Program-made: the position numbers and the translations under genes
Assembly: GCA_029050995.1 (NCBI GenBank)
Contig: JAIDLO010000094.1
Coordinates: 1 to 27,857 of the forward strand
Length of the DNA stretch: 27,857 nucleotides
Source of the DNA: Eubacterium sp.
GTDB taxonomy: Bacteria; Bacillota; Clostridia; Oscillospirales; Acutalibacteraceae
Reading direction: 5' to 3'
The notes under the pieces: model-generated
Seen by the model: the letters and a program-made list of their open reading frames with translations, nothing else
What the model was told of the DNA's origin: nothing
Databases searched by the model: none
Part shown: positions 16,701-23,479 of the stretch, in pieces
How the letters are laid out: the number at the start of each line of letters is the position of its first letter
How positions within the stretch are numbered: position 1 is the first letter of the stretch

Positions 16701-16953
16701 CGCAGACATTCCACTTGCCCTCTTTAACATATTCCTTCATTTTTTCAAACAATTCAGGATAATATTCCTCCATAAGATCATAGCGATAGCTGCCTTCAAA
16801 ATTGAACTTATATGTAGGATATTTTTCAAACATTTTAAAATTATCAACAAGCGTATTATAAATATAGGTTGAAACTGTTTTTTCAAAATCCCAGCTCCAG
16901 ATTGTATCTAAATGCGCTGTTGCAACAGTATAAATCTTCTTTTTCTTACTCAT
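13762..16953 (-). CDS. Alpha-mannosidase, glycoside hydrolase family 38
   Basis: A Zn2+-dependent retaining enzyme that releases alpha-linked mannose. The 1063-residue protein starts KKIYTVATAHLDTIWSWDFE, whose H14 and D16 are zinc ligands. The nucleophile/ligand Asp is D127 in LPDCFGFGWALPS, and AHQFHDDMPGTSVQRAYRRSW supplies H338 and H341. MFHGIGDRGGAPKEKS is the usual bacterial GH38 substrate-site loop. The three-helix bundle and the large beta-sandwich domains fill the rest, including a long C-terminal region. There is no signal peptide, so the enzyme is cytoplasmic. AAAGGAG lies 9 nt before the ATG. The gene is 14 nt downstream of the GH4 gene and overlaps the fucosidase gene by one base. 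Linkage specificity (alpha-1,2/1,3/1,6) is not readable. Confidence 0.95.
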   Translation of the reverse strand: MSKKKKIYTVATAHLDTIWSWDFEKTVSTYIYNTLVDNFKMFEKYPTYKFNFEGSYRYDLMEEYYPELFEKMKEYVKEGKWNVCGSAFENGDTNIPSPEALFRNILFGNSYFEKTFGKRSVDIYLPDCFGFGWALPSIEKHANLKGFTTQKLTWGSAYGTPFDIGKWYGVDGNYVYACVNPHDYYYTFTKLRDWDFVLDKFKKNEEYDLDWTYMFHGIGDRGGAPKEKSIAFVEEETKKNDTDDIEVYVATADEIYHDIENKLTVEQRDKLPAWKTELVMQNHGVGGYTSRAVGKRWNRRCEELADLAERNSVVASYLGTYDYNSEVINRSWKRFIAHQFHDDMPGTSVQRAYRRSWNDYAMSANQFKSELEASTAAVSTLVKTDFCTGIPVVVSNPIEADITSAVTIRLENINKHYVRVFDNKGKEVKSQVNSIKNGVMEIVFIASVKSLGFRAYDVRPSDEPCKVVSEISINDTTAENQKYIVRLNKQGNIESILDKTLDEKELLKEPVVLGLYNYTGSKDWPAWEMNYKEANKNADRIPSLVSVSVAENGPARVAFKVVQEDKKRSKFTNIIALTDGGECVEVYSEIEWQSLCTLAKNKFAFNCSNEKATFDLGLGAIERENMSEKLFEVPAQKWADITDESENFGVSVISECKYGWDKFDNNTLRLTVLHTPLKNYRIDSMQSMLDIGLNRYSYAIFSHSGKVGKATQLEARKFVQPMTAVLAEKHSGKLGSDYSFGKVSADNVIIRAMKKAEDCDEIIIRLNEGANESAENVVIELGAGIDSAKEMYASEEFKCDAVVENGKLVTSFKPYEIKTFAVTLKESNVKGKKAKSTPAKVKFDKNIITNQREEKSDFEYNIPREITPDVVSVNGIDFAISKTNENAFLMDGQKIEISENTNKLCLLCSSLDADKSVSFDVDGEKISKKVYNMFEAFAAWDLVDLGDTAYVKDGKLGFEATHSHVNGNDAIAKGMYFYIVEIDVAGKKCVTLPFENDVVIISATEYNGTGHKLITPVFDEVDENRKQTFRMTAAERVRYEQYKCVWNLNDKDNFVTHRNKGRK

Positions 16954-16967
16954 AATTTTGTTCTCCT

Positions 16968-18332
16968 TTATTTCCAGCCATCACTGTAATCTTTGTTGTG
17001 CTCTATATATTCCTCAACAAGCTCTTTTGCAAGGGAATAAGAATTTACAAGCGGATGAAGCGTTAAAGCCTGAACAGCCGCAGCCTTATTCTTTTCCCTT
17101 ATAGCCTTTGAGGAAAGACGCTCATAGATTTTAACACGCCTGATTATTTCCAGATTCTGTTCATCAACATCGCCGATTTTATGCGGAACACATCCGTTTG
17201 CATCTACATCACAGGTTATTTCAACAACATCATCATCACGAAGTCCGTTTATAGAGCCGTTATTCGGAATGCACATAATCATTGTGCCTTTCGTTCCGCT
17301 CTGTGCCGTTTCAATAAATTTAAGTGCAACGCCTGCGTAACCGCCGTCATCCTCTTCATAGATATCAAAATGCCAGGGTGTTGTTCTTTTAACGCCCGTT
17401 TCGCTTGCCATATAGCTGCCTTCACGCATACCATACCATTTTTCAAAAACCTTAAGGCATCCCTCAAAATCATTTTCAATATCCATAGCTGATAATTCAG
17501 CAGTCATATTTTTATTGATATCGCGAATCTGCTCACCTCTTGTTTTATCAGCCTTCAAAATATTTTCAACAGCCTGTTCTCTGTAATAAAAATAATACAG
17601 ATATTCATTTAAAACGGCTTTTCTATCCCGCAAAAGCTCTTTGCTGAAATAGCGCATATCCGTTTTTGCATAAGCCTCATCATTTTCAATAAGCTCATCC
17701 ATAATTTCTTTGCCGTTCAGCTTAATGCTTTTGAAATAGGAAAGATGATTAAGACCATAAACCTCGCCGAATATATGATCGGGGTTTTCATTATATAAAA
17801 GAGCAAAGGAGCGAAGCATACCGGACGGTGCATCACAGATTCCATAGGTAAAATCATAGCCCATATCACGCAAAGTCTGAGAAACAACGCCTGCAGGATT
17901 TGTAAAATTAAACACCTTTACATCTTTTTTTGAATACTTTTTGATAAGCTCGCAGTATTCGGCAAGAGCAGGTACACTGCGCATAGCAAAGGCAAAGCCT
18001 GCTGCACCTGTTGTTTCCTGACCTAGAACACCTTTTCCAAGCGCAATACGCTCATCCTTGGCACGCATATCATCCTCGCCGACACGGATTGTTGTTATTA
18101 CATAATCCGCATCTGTAACAGCTTCAACTGCATCACTTGTTGTACTGAATTTCATATTCGGGCAGAGAAGCTTTGCAACATGCGCTGCCATTCCGCCGTA
18201 AATTCTCAGCTTTTGCGCATTATTATCCATAAAGCAAAGCTCATCAATATGAAGCCTTTCTGCCTTTTGGGCAATACTTTTTGCAAGAAACATAGAGCGG
18301 ACACCACCGCCGCCGATCACCGTAATTTTCAT
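16968..18332 (-). CDS. Family 4 glycosidase, NAD- and metal-dependent (6-phospho-beta-glucosidase-like)
   Basis: GH4 enzymes use NAD+ and a divalent metal to cleave glycosides by transient oxidation at C3. The 454-residue protein starts MKITVIGGGGVRS, a Rossmann NAD site. ETTGAAGFAFAMRSVPAL is the typical GQET-G-GG region, and VFNFTNPAGVVSQ follows. Metal ligands expected in GH4 are present: C166 in GICDAPSG and H196 in YGLNHLSYF. The second motif (GLNHL) and overall sequence are nearest to the 6-phospho-beta-glucosidase branch, but the CDAPSG form differs from CNVPIG, so the substrate may differ. I use the ATG at 18332, after AGAGGTG, not the upstream GTG. It is first in the operon and lies opposite the AraC gene. 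Confidence 0.9.
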   Translation of the reverse strand: MKITVIGGGGVRSMFLAKSIAQKAERLHIDELCFMDNNAQKLRIYGGMAAHVAKLLCPNMKFSTTSDAVEAVTDADYVITTIRVGEDDMRAKDERIALGKGVLGQETTGAAGFAFAMRSVPALAEYCELIKKYSKKDVKVFNFTNPAGVVSQTLRDMGYDFTYGICDAPSGMLRSFALLYNENPDHIFGEVYGLNHLSYFKSIKLNGKEIMDELIENDEAYAKTDMRYFSKELLRDRKAVLNEYLYYFYYREQAVENILKADKTRGEQIRDINKNMTAELSAMDIENDFEGCLKVFEKWYGMREGSYMASETGVKRTTPWHFDIYEEDDGGYAGVALKFIETAQSGTKGTMIMCIPNNGSINGLRDDDVVEITCDVDANGCVPHKIGDVDEQNLEIIRRVKIYERLSSKAIREKNKAAAVQALTLHPLVNSYSLAKELVEEYIEHNKDYSDGWK

Positions 18333-18378
18333 AACAACACCTCTCACAACAAATTGTCAAAACAATATTACAATTAAT

Positions 18379-18445
18379 AGTATAATGTCTTTTCATTAAA
18401 ATAAAAAGACATAGAAACGACAAGAAAAAATAATTTGTGTCGTTT
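18379..18445. promoter_or_regulatory. AraC-type operator array: four TGTCKTTT half-sites
   Basis: TGTCTTTT occurs forward at 18386-18393 and inverted at 18404-18411. TGTCGTTT occurs inverted at 18415-18422 and forward at 18438-18445. The two inner copies are direct repeats exactly 11 bp apart, one helical turn, as AraC-family proteins prefer. A TATACT -10 for the minus-strand GH4 operon lies at 18379-18384 and has no good -35; the second half-site covers where it would be, which fits an activator. Confidence 0.65.
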
Positions 18446-18460
18446 TAAATAAATTTTTTA

Positions 18461-18489
18461 TTGATTAAATAGTATAATACTGCTACAAT
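18461..18489 (+). promoter_or_regulatory. Candidate promoter of the AraC-type regulator
   Basis: TTGATT (18461-18466) is spaced 17 nt from TACAAT (18484-18489). This would put the start site at or inside the ribosome site. A perfect TATAAT at 18473-18478 without a good -35 box is the alternative and would lie just downstream of the last operator half-site. Confidence 0.4.
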
Positions 18490-18508
18490 GATAGAGGGTG
18501 TTTCAAAT

Positions 18509-19357
18509 ATGGCTGTAACTTTTTACTATAACGAAAGCAAAATACAGATTTTCAAAATATTTTCGGGCACAATAGACGGCATTATCCAAATGCATGCACA
18601 CACAAAAAACGGTTATGAACTGCATTTGATAGACAATGGATACGGCGTATTGGACACAGCAGACGGCAGTTATAAATTATCAAAAAACATTCTTTATGTT
18701 ACCGGACCAAATGTAATGCATAAACAAACGCCCGATTTTGAAAATCCTATGCATGAGCTTTGCATATATCTTGAAATTCCTAAATCAAAAAAATTTGATC
18801 GTGCATTTGAACTGTTTACTTCAAAGCCGTTCTGGATCGGCAAAAGCAATGCAGCAATCCGGCATATTTTCAAAATAATGCTTGAAGAAAATGAAAGCAA
18901 TGAACTTCTAAAAGAAAGCATTTTATCATCACTTACAATACGATTAATCGTTGAAATGACAAGGCTGTATTATCCCAATGAATCAAGCCCGAATGATTTA
19001 CTTAAAAATAGCGATTTAAACGAAAGCCGTTCGTGGATACTCGACCAGCTGTTGCTGGAGGATTGCAGCAATGTTAAGCTTGAAGATTTTGCAAAAAACA
19101 TGGGCGTTTCCTCAAGACAGGCAGAAAGAATTATTAAGGAATACTATGGCTCATCCTTTAAAAAACTGCGCTATGAAGCAAAAATGGCTATGGCGGCAAC
19201 TTTGCTTGAAGAACAAAATATCTCGGTTGAGGAATGTGCCATAAAATGCGGATACACCTGTGCTTCTGCATTTATAACAGCATTCAAACAAAAATACAGT
19301 ATAACACCAAGAGCGTATCGGGAAAATCTGAACTTAAAAAGGAATAAGAATGAATAA
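18509..19357 (+). CDS. AraC-family transcriptional regulator with N-terminal cupin domain
   Basis: The 282-residue protein has a sugar-binding-type cupin at residues 1-120 (MHAHTKNGYELHLIDNGYGVLDTADGSYKLSKNILYVTGPNVMHKQ: beta-barrel strands with a conserved His-rich rim). Two helix-turn-helix motifs fill the C-terminal 100 residues: LEDFAKNMGVSSRQAERIIKEYYGSSFKKL and VEECAIKCGYTCASAFITAFKQKYSITPRAYREN, the AraC signature. I start at the ATG at 18509, 10 nt after AGAGGG; the ATG at 18488 lies in a promoter box. It is divergent from the GH4-GH38-GH29 operon and is probably its sugar-responsive activator through the half-sites between them. The inducer is unknown. Confidence 0.93.
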   Translation: MAVTFYYNESKIQIFKIFSGTIDGIIQMHAHTKNGYELHLIDNGYGVLDTADGSYKLSKNILYVTGPNVMHKQTPDFENPMHELCIYLEIPKSKKFDRAFELFTSKPFWIGKSNAAIRHIFKIMLEENESNELLKESILSSLTIRLIVEMTRLYYPNESSPNDLLKNSDLNESRSWILDQLLLEDCSNVKLEDFAKNMGVSSRQAERIIKEYYGSSFKKLRYEAKMAMAATLLEEQNISVEECAIKCGYTCASAFITAFKQKYSITPRAYRENLNLKRNKNE

Positions 19358-19358
19358 A

Positions 19359-19388
19359 GGAGATAGGCAAAACCTATCTCCCTATTTT
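19359..19388. terminator. Intrinsic terminator between AraC and SirTM genes
   Basis: A perfect 9-bp stem GGAGATAGG/CCTATCTCC with a CAAAA loop follows the AraC stop by one base. Tails are CTATTTTAT (plus) and TTTATTCATT (minus), so it may serve both convergent genes. Confidence 0.75.
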
Positions 19389-20230
19389 ATATCTTCAATA
19401 ACCTTCGCTATATCAGCATCAATACAGATTGATTGATGTTCGATTTCTGTCGGGCAAACCGCTTCGCCCATATTAATACAAGCATAGGTTGCCTTTGGAT
19501 TTTGCGCAGTCATCTGCCAGAACGGATATTTGATGATCACAGGCGTATTATATCCAACACCAATTTCAAGATAAAGGATATTCAAATCCTTGTGTCTGCG
19601 GATAAAATCGCTGTATCTTTCACTTGCCTTATACCAGCCCTCATCCTGAACAAACTTATCGTCTGCTCTTAAATTTGTTGTAAGCGGTTTTCCGCAATGC
19701 GGACACTTGGGAATTAAATCGCTTGGTATTTTCATATCCTTTTGCTGTTCGTACATTGCCTTGATGATTTCTTCATTATCAAAGGTTTCTTGACAGCACG
19801 GCTCACTGCATTGGAAAAGTCCGTAATCGCCTTGTGTATAAAACAATCTTTTTTTATCAAAACCTGCTCTTTGAAAACAATGATCAACATTCGTGGTAAG
19901 AACAAAATAATCCTTATCCTTAACCAAATCAAACAGCCTGCTATATAAGTCGGACGGAATATCCATATAACGATTTATATAGATATATCTGCTCCAATAT
20001 GCCCAGAATTCCTCCTGTGTACGATACGGATAAAACCCGCCGTAATACATATCATCAAAGCCGTATTTTGCTTTGAAATCCGAAAAATATTTTTCAAATC
20101 TTTCGCCGCTGTAGGTAAAGCCTGCTGCTGTTGAAAGCCCTGCTCCTGCACCGATAACGACTGCATCGCATACATCAAGCGCCTTTTTTAATTTATCAAT
20201 CTGAACAGAGTAATTCTCTGTAGATTTCAT
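19382..20230 (-). CDS. Class M sirtuin (SirTM), probable protein ADP-ribosyltransferase
   Basis: Sirtuin fold of 282 residues. The NAD-binding loop is VVIGAGAGLSTAAGF (about 25-38), and the core motif is VLTTNVDHCFQRAGF with N114 and D116. The usual catalytic His of deacetylase sirtuins is replaced: the equivalent position in YTQGDYGLFQC reads Gln (Q133), as in SirTM enzymes that ADP-ribosylate a target instead of deacetylating it. A zinc finger is formed by CSEPCC (141-146) and CPHC (176-179). TTNLRADDKF (R188) is another SirTM hallmark. It overlaps the macrodomain gene by 35 nt; AAGGA 8 nt before the ATG at 20230 fixes the start. No LplA or GcvH-like gene is nearby, so the acceptor protein is open. 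Confidence 0.9.
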   Translation of the reverse strand: MKSTENYSVQIDKLKKALDVCDAVVIGAGAGLSTAAGFTYSGERFEKYFSDFKAKYGFDDMYYGGFYPYRTQEEFWAYWSRYIYINRYMDIPSDLYSRLFDLVKDKDYFVLTTNVDHCFQRAGFDKKRLFYTQGDYGLFQCSEPCCQETFDNEEIIKAMYEQQKDMKIPSDLIPKCPHCGKPLTTNLRADDKFVQDEGWYKASERYSDFIRRHKDLNILYLEIGVGYNTPVIIKYPFWQMTAQNPKATYACINMGEAVCPTEIEHQSICIDADIAKVIEDIK

Positions 20231-20975
20231 AGTCCTTATCCTTGAAAACATTGAATATCACCTTGGTTTGACTGTTAGTCTTTTCTTTATATTCTTTAAC
20301 TGTATTTACTGCAATCTGTGCAGCCTTGTCATTTGGAAAATGAAATTCGCCTGTTGAAATACAACAGAACGCAATACTTTCCAAATCATATGCATCCGCT
20401 GTTTTTAAACATTCATAATAGCAGGAGGCAAGCAATTCTTTATCTCTTTTTGTAAGAATACCGCTTATAATCGGACCAACAGTGTGAATAACATATTTGC
20501 TTGGAAGATTATATGCAGGCGTAATTTTGGCTTTGCCTGTCGTCTCTTTATAGCCTTGTGCCTGCATAATTTCATTGCATTTCAAACGAAGCCTTACACC
20601 TGAAAAGGTGTGAATGCAATTATCAATACAAGCGTGGCAAGGGCAGAAGCAACCCAAAAGCTGATTGTTTGCAGCGTTGACTATTGCATCTGCATCAATC
20701 GTTGTTATATCCCCCTGCCAAAAATAAATATCATTTTCGCAAGGTATCAGCTCATTTATATATGTTATACCTTTTTTACTTGTTTCTTCCTGCAGAAATT
20801 CATCCTCAACAGCAAAGTATTCTTCGCTGATAGCCTGGGGCATACGAACATTAACAAGTGAACGATACAGATTAAACTGTTCATCAATACGATCAGGTAT
20901 TTCGATCCCGCTGTATCTTGGATTTTCTGCAAGCAGATATTTAATTAACCATAAAAGCTTTTCATTCTGTTTCAT
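20196..20975 (-). CDS. Zinc-dependent macrodomain protein, probable ADP-ribosyl hydrolase
   Basis: Macrodomains of this type remove ADP-ribose from proteins, reversing the SirTM reaction. The 259-residue protein has an N-terminal helical extension (1-78) and then the macrodomain: WQGDITTIDADAIVNAANN (86-104), the zinc/catalytic loop GCFCPCHACIDNCIH (108-122), HTVGP and FCCISTGEFHFPNDKAA. In Zn-macros the metal is held by a Cys-His-Cys set, here best matched by C109, H114 and C116. The loop has extra cysteines (C111, C113, C120). AGGA lies 7 nt before the ATG. It is third in the operon, 4 nt after the DUF1848 gene, and overlaps the SirTM gene, so writer and eraser are made together. Confidence 0.92.
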   Translation of the reverse strand: MKQNEKLLWLIKYLLAENPRYSGIEIPDRIDEQFNLYRSLVNVRMPQAISEEYFAVEDEFLQEETSKKGITYINELIPCENDIYFWQGDITTIDADAIVNAANNQLLGCFCPCHACIDNCIHTFSGVRLRLKCNEIMQAQGYKETTGKAKITPAYNLPSKYVIHTVGPIISGILTKRDKELLASCYYECLKTADAYDLESIAFCCISTGEFHFPNDKAAQIAVNTVKEYKEKTNSQTKVIFNVFKDKDYEIYRELLCSD

Positions 20976-20979
20976 ATCT

Positions 20980-21906
20980 TTATCCTAATGTCAACTGATT
21001 ATCAATCCAGCTCTCCTGCCGTGCTTCAACGATTTTATCCCCCGACTGCTGAAAGCCAAGCAGAAATGACGAATTCGGATTGTGGAGCTTTGCATTTCTG
21101 AGCACTGCATTTTTATCTGTATTTGCATAGCAGTATTTACACAAGTGTTTGCAGGTATCATATGCACCGATATCATTGCCAAGGAAGCAGGCACATTCGC
21201 CGCGTTGCCCTTTTCGCTTCGGCATATTCAGCTTTGTATGCAATGCTTTTTCATATACAGCCTGCGTTAAACAACCACTGCAGTCAACACCATATTGTGC
21301 AAGCTCATCGCCCTCTGCACAGGCTTTGATTGTTATGCCATATTTTTTGCCGATATCTGCAAAGGTTTTGCCGATTGTTAAGCGTTCTTCCTTGCTTACC
21401 ATTCTTGCCTGTGGAAAATTTTTAAGAACTTTCTTATATAAATCAATAAAGCTGATAATGCAAGTGTTTGTATATTCAGAAAGTTCTTTTGCCATTTTTT
21501 CAAAGGCTTTAAGATGGAAATCAAGAGAATATTTTTCTGTTATAAATATCGGATCATATCTCCAGCCGATACTGTCAATTCCAACTGCTTTAGAAAGGGT
21601 TTTGAAATCTTCGATAACCTGTTTTTTATCAGGCACATTCGGCTCAATCTCTTTCCCATAAGGCGTTATGGTTACAAACCAATACTGCCCGAACGGTTTT
21701 AGAACATCCATATGCTCCAGCATTGGCGCAGGATTTTTCGTGCAGAAAGCAATCAAATCAACCACATCCGGATGAATCCGATACTTTGTAACGGCTGACG
21801 GATTATATGGATTACGCACCAAAACATAGCCCTCTTTTATTCTGTTTATAAACCATTTTGAATAGAACGCAGGTATATCCGTTCTCATTCCTGTTTGTAA
21901 AATCAT
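20980..21906 (-). CDS. DUF1848-family protein with C-terminal radical-SAM-like cysteine motif
   Basis: The 308-residue protein begins RTDIPAFYSKWF and continues DLIAFCTKNPAPML, WFVTITPYGKEIEPNVP, GWRYDPIF and CIISFIDLYKKV, the order of motifs in DUF1848, whose reaction is unknown to me. The C-terminal third is cysteine-rich: C209-x2-C212, C238-x-C240, and C252-x3-C256-x2-C259 in YDTCKHLCKYCYAN. The last is the CX3CX2C pattern that binds a 4Fe-4S cluster in radical SAM enzymes, but at an unusual, C-terminal position. No radical SAM TIM-barrel motif order is seen elsewhere. AAAGGTG lies 7 nt before the ATG. It is second in a four-gene operon with PPOX-ferredoxin, macrodomain and SirTM genes, so a link to NAD/ADP-ribose chemistry is plausible. 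Confidence 0.88.
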   Translation of the reverse strand: MILQTGMRTDIPAFYSKWFINRIKEGYVLVRNPYNPSAVTKYRIHPDVVDLIAFCTKNPAPMLEHMDVLKPFGQYWFVTITPYGKEIEPNVPDKKQVIEDFKTLSKAVGIDSIGWRYDPIFITEKYSLDFHLKAFEKMAKELSEYTNTCIISFIDLYKKVLKNFPQARMVSKEERLTIGKTFADIGKKYGITIKACAEGDELAQYGVDCSGCLTQAVYEKALHTKLNMPKRKGQRGECACFLGNDIGAYDTCKHLCKYCYANTDKNAVLRNAKLHNPNSSFLLGFQQSGDKIVEARQESWIDNQLTLG

Positions 21907-21923
21907 AGATTAACACCTTTAAA

Positions 21924-22547
21924 CTATTTATGATAAGCTACTGCATCAACAGGGCAAACATCATAGCAATTTCCGCAATGCAGGCAATTTTCCTGTTTAA
22001 TAACTGCTATTCCATTCTGAAAGGATATGCAGCTTTGCGGACATACTTCAAGGCATGCACCACACAGCATACAGCTATCCGTTATACAATATCGGCAGTT
22101 ATTTTCGTTACGATTACCAAAGCTAAAACTTTTGCGTTCAATCGGTTTCTTTGATAAATCAAACCATTCTCCGCTGCCGTCATAAAGCTTAAAAACAGTA
22201 AGCGCCTGCTTGGATTCGGCAGTAGGATAAATTTCATTCATATATGGATTTTTGCCAATCAATCTATCCAGATAATCTTTTCCGATTTCTTGAACCTTGC
22301 CTTTAACAGATACAGAAATGCAATGCATTGTATCAGTTCCTTTTATCCCTGTAAGCGAAATATACTCTTTGTTTTTAAGGCGATTATAAAAGCTTTTTCC
22401 TTTTGCGGTAAGAAAATATAATCCGTCCTCATCATAATCCATAATGTCAATCGCACTTGTAACGGGCAAGCCTTGTTCATCAACAGTTGCAACAACCGTT
22501 GTATGAATTTCGTCTGTTATAAACTTTAAATAATCTAATGTATTCAT
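21924..22547 (-). CDS. PPOX-fold flavoprotein fused to a two-cluster ferredoxin domain
   Basis: Residues 1-130 form a pyridoxamine-phosphate-oxidase-like split-barrel: MNTLDYLKFI, TTVVATVDEQGLPVTSAID, DGLYFLTAKGKSFYNRLKNKEYISLTG and VSVKGKVQEI, a common FMN-binding fold in anaerobes. Residues 150-200 carry ferredoxin-type clusters: C151-x2-C154, then C159-x2-C162-x2-C165-x3-C169P and C188-x2-C191-x2-C194-x3-C198P, giving two 4Fe-4S sites. Such fusions probably pass electrons between a flavin and other proteins in the cytoplasm. I start at the ATG at 22547 after GGTGAT; the longer frame reaches into the upstream gene. It opens the operon with DUF1848, macrodomain and SirTM genes (17-nt gap to DUF1848) and could supply electrons to the DUF1848 cluster. 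Confidence 0.9.
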   Translation of the reverse strand: MNTLDYLKFITDEIHTTVVATVDEQGLPVTSAIDIMDYDEDGLYFLTAKGKSFYNRLKNKEYISLTGIKGTDTMHCISVSVKGKVQEIGKDYLDRLIGKNPYMNEIYPTAESKQALTVFKLYDGSGEWFDLSKKPIERKSFSFGNRNENNCRYCITDSCMLCGACLEVCPQSCISFQNGIAVIKQENCLHCGNCYDVCPVDAVAYHK

Positions 22548-22562
22548 CTTATCACCAAATAT

Positions 22563-22591
22563 AGTATAACACTTATAAATATTAATTGAAA
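22563..22591 (-). promoter_or_regulatory. Promoter of the PPOX-DUF1848-macro-SirTM operon
   Basis: On the minus strand TTTCAA (22586-22591) and TATACT (22563-22568) are spaced by 17 nt. The predicted leader before the ATG is about 10-15 nt. Confidence 0.6.
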
Positions 22592-22600
22592 GTACGCACG

Positions 22601-22640
22601 AAAAAGTGCTATAGTATCTTATTGAAACCATAGCACTTTT
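22601..22640 (-). terminator. Intrinsic terminator of the SnoaL-like gene
   Basis: An 11-bp stem AAAAGTGCTAT/ATAGCACTTTT with a 17-nt loop follows the stop codon by 11 nt. On the minus strand it ends in T5. Confidence 0.75.
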
Positions 22641-22651
22641 CGTTATATTCA

Positions 22652-23425
22652 TCAGAACTTGCCGTTCTGATTCTGCCATGTGCTTTCTTCAGCAATTGTT
22701 TCCATTACATCCCAGTGCTCTGCAATTTTGCCGTTTTCCACTCTGAATAAATCATAGTATGCTGTAGGAACACCGCCAAAGGTACCTTCGCTTACTGCAA
22801 GTGCATAATTATCCTCTGCAAGCACCTGATATGTTTTGTTATAAATCATCTGAATGCCCTGTTCTGCAAGTGCAGCAAGAGCAGCACCAAGACCTGAAAG
22901 TCCATCGGCTATACCCGTGTTGTGCTGAATATAATTATCTCCATCAAAATATGATGTAAGCTTATCAGGATTTTCTGCACGAAGAACATCGCCAACAAAA
23001 TCAGCAACAACCTTGCGTGTTACTTCCTTATCTGCTGCGTTATCCTTTTCAAGTGTGCCATCAATCTGCGTTCTGCCTGATGGATTAGGTTCTGCCTTTG
23101 CTGCAAGGTTATCCCAATGTTCTGCAATTTTGCCGTCATTATCAATACGGAAAATATCAAATGCAACCTGTTCACCTGCACCGGCGAAATTGTAAACTGT
23201 TTGCAAGAATACCTTGTCGCCGTCCTCAAAAGCACGGATGTTATCTACAGTTGTTTTCACAGGTGCTGATGCAAGATATGCAACCGAGCCAACAAAAGCA
23301 TCTCTGCCTGTGCCGTAAGCAAGATTATGCTGAATATAGCCTTCTGCAAGTAATTCCTTTGCTTTCTCTGTATCTCCTGTTGCAAATGTGTTAATAAGCT
23401 CCAAAGCCTTTTGTGTATTCGTCAT
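22652..23425 (-). CDS. Tandem SnoaL/NTF2-like protein
   Basis: The 257-residue protein is two copies of one NTF2-like (SnoaL) domain in series. The first has YIQHNLAYGTGRDAF and FRIDNDGKIAEHWDNLA; the second has YIQHNTGIADGLSGL and FRVENGKIAEHWDVM, about 125 residues later. SnoaL-like proteins of this kind are small cone-shaped beta-alpha proteins that bind hydrophobic ligands or act as isomerases/cyclases; the ligand here is unknown. There is no signal peptide. AAGGAG lies 9 nt before the ATG. The gene is divergent from an HxlR regulator across overlapping promoters, so it is likely the regulator's main target. Relatives are often single-domain, so the internal duplication is notable. Confidence 0.88.
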   Translation of the reverse strand: MTNTQKALELINTFATGDTEKAKELLAEGYIQHNLAYGTGRDAFVGSVAYLASAPVKTTVDNIRAFEDGDKVFLQTVYNFAGAGEQVAFDIFRIDNDGKIAEHWDNLAAKAEPNPSGRTQIDGTLEKDNAADKEVTRKVVADFVGDVLRAENPDKLTSYFDGDNYIQHNTGIADGLSGLGAALAALAEQGIQMIYNKTYQVLAEDNYALAVSEGTFGGVPTAYYDLFRVENGKIAEHWDVMETIAEESTWQNQNGKF

Positions 23426-23479
23426 TATAATTATCTCCTTAAGAAAGTTTTTATTTTCAAGATACTGTCGACTTATCTC

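Noticed and set aside
16408..16872. 154-codon open frame on the plus strand inside the alpha-mannosidase gene
   Set aside because: It is antisense to conserved GH38 motifs, has no ribosome site and no recognisable domain.
21149..21661. 170-codon open frame on the plus strand inside the DUF1848 gene
   Set aside because: Complement of conserved coding sequence; composition is typical of a shadow frame.
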